From JANRKF01 sp964518725 (GTDB lineage Bacteria; Pseudomonadota; Alphaproteobacteria; Rickettsiales; SXRF01), in NCBI GenBank assembly GCA_964518725.1, contig CAZFKP010000004.1, positions 37,676 through 101,675 on the forward strand: a DNA stretch of 64,000 nt, written 5' to 3'. The translations under genes and the position numbers were made by a program. The notes below the pieces were generated by a model. That model was given only the letters and a program-made list of their open reading frames with translations. It was not told the DNA's origin and searched no databases. Numbering within the stretch: the first letter of the stretch is position 1; each line of letters opens with the position of its first letter. Below are positions 53,239 through 61,300 of this stretch, one piece after another.

Positions 53239-53268
53239 TAAGTTTTTGCCATTTTATCAGAAGAAATC

Positions 53269-53296
53269 TTGACTTTTCACCGACAGCCGCTAAAAC
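53269..53296 (+). promoter_or_regulatory. candidate tRNA promoter
   Basis: TTGACT (53269-53274), 16 bases, TAAAAC (53291-53296), 42 bases before the tRNA. Confidence 0.4.
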
Positions 53297-53338
53297 CAGC
53301 GCTCTTTCGTCAGAACCACTGATGGAATTTAGAAAGAT

Positions 53339-53415
<77 letters not shown>

Positions 53416-53522
53416 TTTCTTTCTGTAATCACAGAGAGATACCATCGCATACACTTTTTTAACTGAATGGCTTTATGGTGGCATCTCGCCGCAACGAAAC
53501 CAATGTCGAAAAAGGATTAAGT

Positions 53523-54305
53523 ATGGCATCCAGCAAAACCAGCAAGAAAGCACCTCCATCCGGCGGAGAAATGTCACCGCCGAAACCCGGTATGCCCTTG
53601 TTTTTCTCCAATCCTAAAGTCATTAGCAGCGATCGACACGAAAATGCAAAATTGCGCCCCGGGATTACGATGAATTTCGCCCGTAATACAAACTCACTGC
53701 CACTCACGGTGGCCGACATCGCCGAAGCAGCAAAAAGTTACCCAGTGGCATTTATTCATGGCAATATTCCACTGCCCGTTGCAATCGTAGGGCTAGAGGG
53801 AGAAAATTACTTTGTGGATGAAGAAGGAAAGTGGCTGGAGCGCAGTTATGTTCCGTCCTATGCCCGGAAATATCCGTTTGTATTCATGGAAGTTCCAGAC
53901 TCTACTCAGCTGACACTCTGCGTTGATGAAGATACGCTGGCATTCGATGCCGACGCCGAGGGCACACCACTATATGAGAATGGCGCCCCCTCGCCATTTA
54001 TTCAGGACGTGCTGAGTTTTTGCACAAAGTTTCAGGAACAGCACCAGGTGACCAAGCTGTTCGCCGAGAAATTACAATCACTTGATATACTTATCCCACA
54101 AAAATCAACCGTTGAGTTAGCAAGCAAGCGTGTGCTGCGTATGGATGGTTTTCAATTGATTGATGTTGAGAAATTCTCGAAGCTTCCGGAGCCAACAATC
54201 ATCGAACTACACAACAGTGACTTTTTGTCACTAATACACTTCACTTTGCAATCCCAAAGCAACTGGCAACAGTTGCTAAGACTAGCCAACCAGCACGAGA
54301 GATGA
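53523..54305 (+). CDS. SapC family protein 1
   Basis: 260 residues from the ATG at 53523, preceded by AAAAAGGATTAAG. SapC pattern: PLFFSNPKVISSDRHENAKL, NSLPLTVADIAEAAKSYPVAF, VPSYARKYPFVFME, and FTLQSQSNWQQLLRLA at the end. The name comes from an S-layer-associated locus in Campylobacter; the biochemical role is not established. It has a paralogue at 57528. It lies upstream of tpsB on the same strand. Confidence 0.85.
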   Translation: MASSKTSKKAPPSGGEMSPPKPGMPLFFSNPKVISSDRHENAKLRPGITMNFARNTNSLPLTVADIAEAAKSYPVAFIHGNIPLPVAIVGLEGENYFVDEEGKWLERSYVPSYARKYPFVFMEVPDSTQLTLCVDEDTLAFDADAEGTPLYENGAPSPFIQDVLSFCTKFQEQHQVTKLFAEKLQSLDILIPQKSTVELASKRVLRMDGFQLIDVEKFSKLPEPTIIELHNSDFLSLIHFTLQSQSNWQQLLRLANQHER

Positions 54306-54390
54306 TTTCCAGCAACATACAGACCATCAACAAGAAAAGATCGCATAATTAGTTGTTTTTATTTATTTTTCTGATAGGGTTACGCCCCTT

Positions 54391-56076
54391 ATGTTAAAAC
54401 AACGACCACACAGCCGCATTGGCCTGTTCATCTGCTTCGCGCTCTGTCCTACATTGGTTCATGGACAAGCCATCGTCATCCCACGAGGTGTCGAGGCCGG
54501 TAATATTGAAAAGCAGCTACAAATACCACCGCAACCACAACCCAGTGATCTGCCATCCCGTCGCTACTCACCGATTGCCGTGCCGGAAGGCGCAACAACC
54601 ATCCGCTTCACCCTGCGCGACCTTCAAATTGATGGTGTCACCGTCTATCAACCAGATGTCTTTTTGTCGCTCTATCAAGAAATGGTCGGCAAAGAAATAA
54701 CACTCGCCGAAATCTATACGCTGGCTGACAAAATCCGCAGGCGCTATCATGAAGACGGCTACATCCTTACTCAGGTCTTTCTTCCACCGCAGGAGATCAA
54801 GGGCGGCACTGTGCGAATCCGGGTTACGGAAGGTTTCATTTCCCGGCTGCGCTGGATCGGCGACAAACTTACCAGCGACCTACCGGCGGAGATGCTCGAA
54901 CAACTAACCACAAGCAGCCCCTTTGATAGTAATGTTCTGGAAGATGTAATGCTGCGCCTGAACGAAGTGCCGGGTATTTCCGCCACCGCATCTCTGGAAC
55001 CCCTACCGGAAACCGAAGCGACTGAAGGTGCCGTCGGTCTCGTGATCGATGTCGCCCGCAGTCGCTACTCCGGCAATATCAGCATCGACAGCCAGGCGTC
55101 ACGCTACCTTGGCGTGTGGCAGAGTAACGTTCGGGCAGAAGCATACGGCCTATTCCATCAGACCGACCGTATCAGCTTTACCGGTGCCAGCGCCTATGAT
55201 CCTGGACGCATGCGCTACGGTGCCGTGCAGTATAGCATCCCGGTGCATCGCAGCGGCACTACCGCCTCCATCAGTTTCAACGACAGTTACACCCACCCTG
55301 GCTACCTGCTCAAAGACCTCGATGTCTTCAGTCTTGCCAAGGGAATCGCCTTCAGCATATCACAGCCGATTCTGCGCTCACGCCAACAAAGTCTGACTAT
55401 CAACGGACAATTCAACATGCGAAGCCAATCAACGGATCTTCTGGGCGGCAACTTCACCGAGGACAAATTGCGTACAGCCAGCATTGGTCTCAATTATAAC
55501 CGAAGCGATGGGTGGGACGGCATCAACCTGCTCGATATACAATTGACACGTGGCCTGAACATTTTTAACGCCAGCGAAGAAGGGGATGCGCTACTTTCGC
55601 GAGTCAATGGTCACGGCGATTTCACCAAGCTGACATTAAACATTTCACGTCTGCAAACACTCGATTATGGGTTTTCGGCATTAGCCGCAATGACGGCTCA
55701 GAAAAGCAGCGCAGAACTACTCAGTTCAGAACAATTCGGATTTGGCGGTATTGCCTTTGGCCGCGCCTACAACTCCTCAGAGATCAGTGGCGACGACGGC
55801 ATCGCTGGCAGTGTCGAACTCCGCTATGCCAGCACTGTCGGCAGTTGGGTGTTACAACCTTACACATTTTACGATATCGGCAAAAGCTGGCAGAATCAGT
55901 TTAATGGTGAGATCGTCTCGGCGGCCTCAGCCGGACTAGGAACCCGTATCCAGCAAGGCGACCTGCGCTTCGACGCCAGCATCGCCTGGCCACTCACCTA
56001 TACACCCGGAACGCCGAAGCTTGGTTCAGAAAACAAAGATCCAGTGCTAAGCTTTTCACTCGGCACAGCCTTCTAA
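54391..56076 (+). CDS. TpsB two-partner secretion transporter (ShlB/FhaC family)
   Basis: 561 residues. Sec signal (ending LVHGQA), a proline/glutamine-rich linker, a POTRA-type segment (about 70-150: TLRDLQIDGVTVYQ, YHEDGYILTQVFLPPQEIKGG), a second POTRA-like region, and a 16-strand-type beta-barrel (about 210-561) ending with LSFSLGTAF, a terminal aromatic as in Omp85 proteins. It should export a TpsA partner; the giant gene at 58390-64000 is the obvious candidate. Its stop overlaps the convergent oxygenase by four bases. Confidence 0.88.
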   Translation: MLKQRPHSRIGLFICFALCPTLVHGQAIVIPRGVEAGNIEKQLQIPPQPQPSDLPSRRYSPIAVPEGATTIRFTLRDLQIDGVTVYQPDVFLSLYQEMVGKEITLAEIYTLADKIRRRYHEDGYILTQVFLPPQEIKGGTVRIRVTEGFISRLRWIGDKLTSDLPAEMLEQLTTSSPFDSNVLEDVMLRLNEVPGISATASLEPLPETEATEGAVGLVIDVARSRYSGNISIDSQASRYLGVWQSNVRAEAYGLFHQTDRISFTGASAYDPGRMRYGAVQYSIPVHRSGTTASISFNDSYTHPGYLLKDLDVFSLAKGIAFSISQPILRSRQQSLTINGQFNMRSQSTDLLGGNFTEDKLRTASIGLNYNRSDGWDGINLLDIQLTRGLNIFNASEEGDALLSRVNGHGDFTKLTLNISRLQTLDYGFSALAAMTAQKSSAELLSSEQFGFGGIAFGRAYNSSEISGDDGIAGSVELRYASTVGSWVLQPYTFYDIGKSWQNQFNGEIVSAASAGLGTRIQQGDLRFDASIAWPLTYTPGTPKLGSENKDPVLSFSLGTAF

Positions 56077-56681
56077 GAATCGCCTGCTAACAGCGATCCT
56101 CCCTGCAATAGAATATTGTGGGATATTTTTGGCTTACGCCGGAATCCAAAGCTAATACGGTTGGTGCCACCAGAAGATATGGCATGCCAGAATGGCTTGG
56201 TTGCATCACCGAGCGTGAACACATTGACTGACCATCCCGCTGGTTCGATATGCTCTTCCACAGTTTTTCCACCATCAGGACTGCTGAAGAAACAGGACTT
56301 ACCGCCCTCTTCGCACCACACCAGATAAATCCGATCCCCGGGATCGTTATGGTTGGTGTGCCAATCCATGAAGCCATTGACAGCAGGATAAAGAAAGCCA
56401 CCGCTACGCTCCCAGCTATCACCAAGCAGCTTCCTCATCGGTGCAGTAGCAGGATCGGAAATCACATGAAGGATGGCGCAGAGATTCTGTTCATGAGCGG
56501 TAGGCTGCATCTCCGCCAGATGATCGGCCAGCGTATTCCTGAGATCAGGGCACACACGGCTGGCATCGTAGTATGACCTTTCCTGAAACATCAAGTGCTT
56601 GCCAGAAAGAATATTGGCTATTGACGGCTCAAGCGCTTGCGTCACCGCCGCATAGGCGGCAATATCCGTTGGCAGGCTCAT
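56073..56681 (-). CDS. 2OG-Fe(II) oxygenase-like protein
   Basis: 202 residues from the ATG at 56681, chosen for a four-base ATGA overlap with the upstream propeller gene and a GGGGAG site. A double-stranded beta-helix oxygenase is suggested by FMDWHTNHNDPGDRIYLVWC (first metal histidine) and PFWHAISSGGTNRISFGFR (second histidine and 2OG-binding arginine). Substrate unknown. It is the last of a minus-strand run adhesin-sapC2-propeller-oxygenase, so a protein of that locus could be its target. Confidence 0.7.
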   Translation of the reverse strand: MSLPTDIAAYAAVTQALEPSIANILSGKHLMFQERSYYDASRVCPDLRNTLADHLAEMQPTAHEQNLCAILHVISDPATAPMRKLLGDSWERSGGFLYPAVNGFMDWHTNHNDPGDRIYLVWCEEGGKSCFFSSPDGGKTVEEHIEPAGWSVNVFTLGDATKPFWHAISSGGTNRISFGFRRKPKISHNILLQGGSLLAGDS

Positions 56682-57523
56682 GTTGGCACTCCCCATAGTT
56701 GAATATCCTGGATGTTCCCAACTCCCGGCAACACCACTTCTGTAATTCGTTCACCCGACCGCAGGTCAAACGCACGTAGAGTGGCATCGCCGATTGCGCG
56801 TGTTTCCTGTGATCCGAAATCAAACACAGCGACAATCGCAACATGATTACCTGTAATCACCATGCCACGAGCATAATGATGCGGCTCGCACACAGCGACT
56901 GACAAACCGCCGCTACCAAGAATATTTCCACCACGCGAATCAAGAGTTAGCAACTGCCCATTATATTCGAGCGCTCCGTGTGATTCTTTGCCAGCTTGCC
57001 ACAATGAAATACGTCGCATGTTACGATCGTAAGTACGCACTAGGGCACTGCTACGACCAAACTTGTGCGCCACCACATAGCAACGATCAGCATACCAGCG
57101 AATGGAGTTAAAATGCTGGGTGTCAGCACCCGGTGCATCTCTGGCAATCCACTGGTCGGTAAGTAGACAAAACCGCCTGATTTCACCACTTCCAGTATCA
57201 ATACAAAGCAATGAATCAATCGACGTTGCCATAACCCAGAGCAACCCGGTTACAGCATCGTGATGTAACTGGTGAATATTCTCAGGCAAGTTCGGAAACA
57301 GAGATTTAAATTCAAGATCAGCCCCAAGCCGGGCAATGGCCGTATTGTTGGCAATAAACCAATCCCCTGCCGCATCACAGCTGATGCCAAATGGGCGATT
57401 TCTTGGTTGCATCACTTCGGATGGCATGGGAAGCTCTCGCACAACCTTGCCGGTTGCAGTATCAACCACCATTGCCAACAAGCCGTGCGAAGGAGTGCAA
57501 ATGACGTGAGGCAATGCGGTCAT
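56678..57523 (-). CDS. propeller-like protein, unknown
   Basis: 281 residues from the ATG at 57523, four bases after the SapC2 stop. Repeated beta-blade patterns (PFGISCDAAGDWFIANN, TGLLWVMATSIDSLLCIDTGSGEIRR, DRCYVVAHKFGRSSALVRTYD) suggest a beta-propeller. It lacks a signal peptide. A resemblance to TIGR03032/DUF4915-type proteins is possible but uncertain. Coupled to the oxygenase gene. Confidence 0.6.
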   Translation of the reverse strand: MTALPHVICTPSHGLLAMVVDTATGKVVRELPMPSEVMQPRNRPFGISCDAAGDWFIANNTAIARLGADLEFKSLFPNLPENIHQLHHDAVTGLLWVMATSIDSLLCIDTGSGEIRRFCLLTDQWIARDAPGADTQHFNSIRWYADRCYVVAHKFGRSSALVRTYDRNMRRISLWQAGKESHGALEYNGQLLTLDSRGGNILGSGGLSVAVCEPHHYARGMVITGNHVAIVAVFDFGSQETRAIGDATLRAFDLRSGERITEVVLPGVGNIQDIQLWGVPT

Positions 57524-57527
57524 ATAG

Positions 57528-58307
57528 CTACGCCGCTTGTGCTTCCCTCGCGCTGCCCATTTCCAGCAACCGGCGCCAGTTGGATTGAGATTGGAGAATA
57601 TAATAGATCGCCGCCAAGCGCCCCTGTTGATACCCCTCGAAAACCTGCTGCTCATTTAGCGTCTTAAGTTTCTCAGGATCAATTGCATGGAAACCATCCA
57701 GAAGAAGCTCTCGCCCGCTACCAAGCTGAATGTTGGACTGGCGCTGATAGAGCAACCCTAACTGCTTGAGCGATTGCGACAGGGCGCGTGTAAATTGATA
57801 TTGCTCCTGATAGGCCGCACAAAATTCTAGCGCATTATTGACAAACGCAGAGGGAGTGGTGCCATCGTAAATAGCAGAACCTTCCGTGGTGCCCTCCACA
57901 TCCAATACCACCTCATCAATGCAAAGCGTCAATTGATCGCTTTCTGGATTAGCCGTAAATACAAACGGATATTTACGCACGTAGGATGGCACGTAGTATC
58001 CCGCCTTCCATTTGCCATCGTCATCGATAAAATAATTTTCATGCTCCAGCCCAACCACCGCCATGGGCACCATTTCATCATCGCCGGCGAAAACAATCGG
58101 GTAGCACATGGCCGCCTCAGCAATATCTGCTGCCGTCAGGGGAATGGAATTAGTTCGACGAGCAAATTCCATGGTCAAGCCCTTGAGCAATTTAGCACGT
58201 GCATGCCGCTCCAACGAGATCACTTGAGGATTTGAGAAAAACAGTGGCATCTGTTGATTGGATGAATTAGTGGACTGTTCCATTTCTTTCTGTTTCGACG
58301 ATGACAT
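57528..58307 (-). CDS. SapC family protein 2
   Basis: 259 residues from the ATG at 58307, with AGGAGGTC upstream. Clearly paralogous to the protein at 53523: same PLFFSNPQVISLERHARAKL start, NSIPLTAADIAEAAMCYP, VPSYVRKYPFVFT and YILQSQSNWRRLLEMG ending. The two copies flank tpsB on opposite strands. It lies 82 bases downstream of the adhesin stop. Confidence 0.85.
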   Translation of the reverse strand: MSSSKQKEMEQSTNSSNQQMPLFFSNPQVISLERHARAKLLKGLTMEFARRTNSIPLTAADIAEAAMCYPIVFAGDDEMVPMAVVGLEHENYFIDDDGKWKAGYYVPSYVRKYPFVFTANPESDQLTLCIDEVVLDVEGTTEGSAIYDGTTPSAFVNNALEFCAAYQEQYQFTRALSQSLKQLGLLYQRQSNIQLGSGRELLLDGFHAIDPEKLKTLNEQQVFEGYQQGRLAAIYYILQSQSNWRRLLEMGSAREAQAA

Positions 58308-58389
58308 AACGACCTCCTGCATAATAATTATGCGACCCCATGATCTATAGGATACACAAGTTAATAATTCGTGGATTTACCGAAGAAAA

Positions 58390-61300
58390 TTAATGCGCGG
58401 ATTTGTGGAACTTTCCACCCAATTTTACCTTATTACCCAGCACATTCAGTATCTTTTTACACTTACCGGCAACGCCCCGATCGTCACCACTACATTCTGC
58501 CGGCAGAGAGATAAAGTCGCTGCCACTGTTATTCGCAGTGTCACTGTTGCTGGAACCACTGTTGCTGGAACCACTGTTGCTGGAACCACTGTTGCTNNNN
58601 NNNNNNNNNNNNNNNNNNNNNNNNNNNNNNNNNNNNNNNNNNNNNNNNNNNNNNNNNNNNNNNNNNNNNNNNNNNNNNNNNNNNNNNNNNNNNNNNCACT
58701 GTTGCTGGAACCACTGTTGCTGGAACCACTGTTGCTGGAACCACTGTTGCTTGTCGGTGGCGACTCAACGGTTGGAGTTGTAACGGTCGGGTTAGTGATA
58801 GATATCGGAATATATGGCGCATCTACCGTCATAACACCCGCATAACGTGTAATGGTGTAATTCGACGCACTGCCGCCAGAAACGTTGATGGCATAATAGC
58901 CTTGTGGGCTCATGGTCGCAGCCGTGGTAGAAAGAGAGTAGCCGCTGAAGGTGGAAACACTATCCCAAGCCTTGAGGCCAGTCAGGGTCAGGGTCAGGGG
59001 CGGGTTGGCATCGCCCTGACGTTTGTATTTGTTATCCGCAACCGCAGTAAGCGAAGCGGGCGTGATGGTAAGAGCACCATTTTGATAGGATACAGTATAG
59101 TTGCCCAAACGATTGCCTGGATCAGAAACAACAGACGTACCGATTGTATAACTACCAACACCGGTTTGAGTCGTTGCGGATGTACTGTAAGTTGCACTGA
59201 TCGTATCGCCGGAGTACAACCCGGCAATCGTGCCAGTAAATGATGGGTTCTCATCACCATAGACTTTGGTGGCACTATTGGCGGCAATCAAGAGACTCGC
59301 CGGCGTCACTGTTAACGTCGCCGGAGTGAAACCGGTAAAATTATAGTTGGTGGCATTTAAACTCCCTAGCGACGTGGTCACCGTATAAGTACCAATATTA
59401 CTGCCTGCCGTAGCCGAAGTGCCGAACGCAGCGCCGCCAGAAATCACAGACGCAGTGTCGCTATTTTTGAATCCGGTAAACGAGGCCGTGAAACTATTGT
59501 TTTGTCCATACGCACGACTGGCATCATTGGCTGCCACCGTAAGCGACGCCTTGGTTACCGTCAGCGTACCGGAATTATTGACAATGGTATAATTGCTAAG
59601 GTCGCCACCGGAAAGGGCGGCAGTGATCGCATATGTACCGGCATTACTGGCTGTCGTTGCACTAGAACTGTAGGTTGCCGTCACGTCATCACCTGAAAAC
59701 AGACCACTCACCAGACCGGTAAAGGTCGGGTTGGCATCGCCGTAAACGCGACTGAGACTGTCAACGTCGATGGTCAGCGTACCAGGTGTTACCGTCAGTG
59801 TACCATTCTGGTAAGTAATCGTATAGTTATTGGCATTGAAGCTGCCGCCAGTCGCTGCCGACGGTGTAGTACTGTATGTACTAGCTGCCGCATTCGATGT
59901 AGAACCGGCACTGGAAAGGGTCACCGAATCAATCACATCGCTATATTGAAGGCCCGTGGCTGTAAATTGTGTACTACTAGACGCTAGCGCCGTACCGTAG
60001 CCTTTGCTGATGGCACCTGCCGTCACGGTCAACGCTGCTGGAGTGATGGAAAGAGTTTTGCCGGCAGTGAAGCTAATAGTATAGTTGCTACCGGCACTCA
60101 ATGACCCAACGCCAATCGCGTAGCTACCGACATCATTACCGGTAGCACGACCCAGGAGACCACTAATGACACTCGATGTATCACCAGCAACCAGGCCGCT
60201 ATAGCTATAGGTGAGAGACGGATCGGAAGCACCGTATACTTTGCTGAGGTTATCGGCAGTAATGTTAAGGGTTGCCGGATCAACTGTCAGTGTGCCCGGC
60301 ACATAGGCGATGGTGTAGTTACTGGCCGTATACGTACCAGTCGCGTTACTAATACCGATCGAATAGCTGCTCACCCCGGCCGATGCACCGAGGCCACTGC
60401 TGGACAGCGTCACTGTACCGATGCTATCGCTGCCGGCAAGACCGCTGACCGTAAAATCTGAGCTGCCACTAAGCGTTAGCACCTGACCATAGGTTTTGGT
60501 TTTGTTGTTGGCAGTAATGATGAGCGATGCAGGGTCAACCGTCAATGTGCCATCAACATAGACAAAATTGTAGTTGTTATCCAATGCACCGCTGCCAGTA
60601 ATCGTATAATCGTCCGGCACCGAATATTGCGTGGCCGAAGTACTGTAGCTCGGGCCAGTGTTGATAACACTTTCATCCTGACCGAGCACAAAACCACTGA
60701 TTGAGCCGGTAAAAGTTGGGTTCACCTGACCATAAGTTCTACTGGTATCGTCGGCAGTAACCGTCAGGGTCGCCTTGTTCACGGTAAGGGTGCCATTGGT
60801 ATACGCAAAAGTATAGTTACCATTCGCCAATGTCCCGCCGCTTGCGGTGATGGCGTAGGTGTTCACATCCGAAGCGCTAGTGGCTGCACTTGCGTAAGTT
60901 GGAGCACTGACAACAATATCATCTTCCAATTGGCCAAGCACAAAACCAGTGATTGAGCCATCAAAAGTTGGGTTGTTGCTACCATAAGTGCGCGATTTAC
61001 TATTAGCCGCCACCGTGAGGGTCGCCGGGTCAATGGTCAGCGTACCATTCTGTAAGGTCAAGTTGTAGTTGCTGCTGGTCAGCGTCCCCGCCATGGTGAT
61101 TTGGTAACCACCGGCATTGCTGCTTTGCGTAGCCGCCGTGCTGGTGCCAACACCAGAGAGCACGCCACCTTCCGTATCGCTGTTGCGTAGCCCGCTGACG
61201 TTATACCCAAGCGAAGGATTGACCGCACCGTAGGTACGTGAGGTGCTGGTAGCACTTACGGTAAGCGCCGCCGGAGTGATGGTCAGAATACCGCCATTAT

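Noticed and set aside
58446..58596. C-terminal end of the adhesin read straight through the 100 Ns
   Set aside because: The frame is wrong because the gap length is a placeholder; repeat phase shows a different frame.
58542..58751. CRISPR array
   Set aside because: Units are 15 bases, directly abutting without spacers, and in frame with a coding gene.
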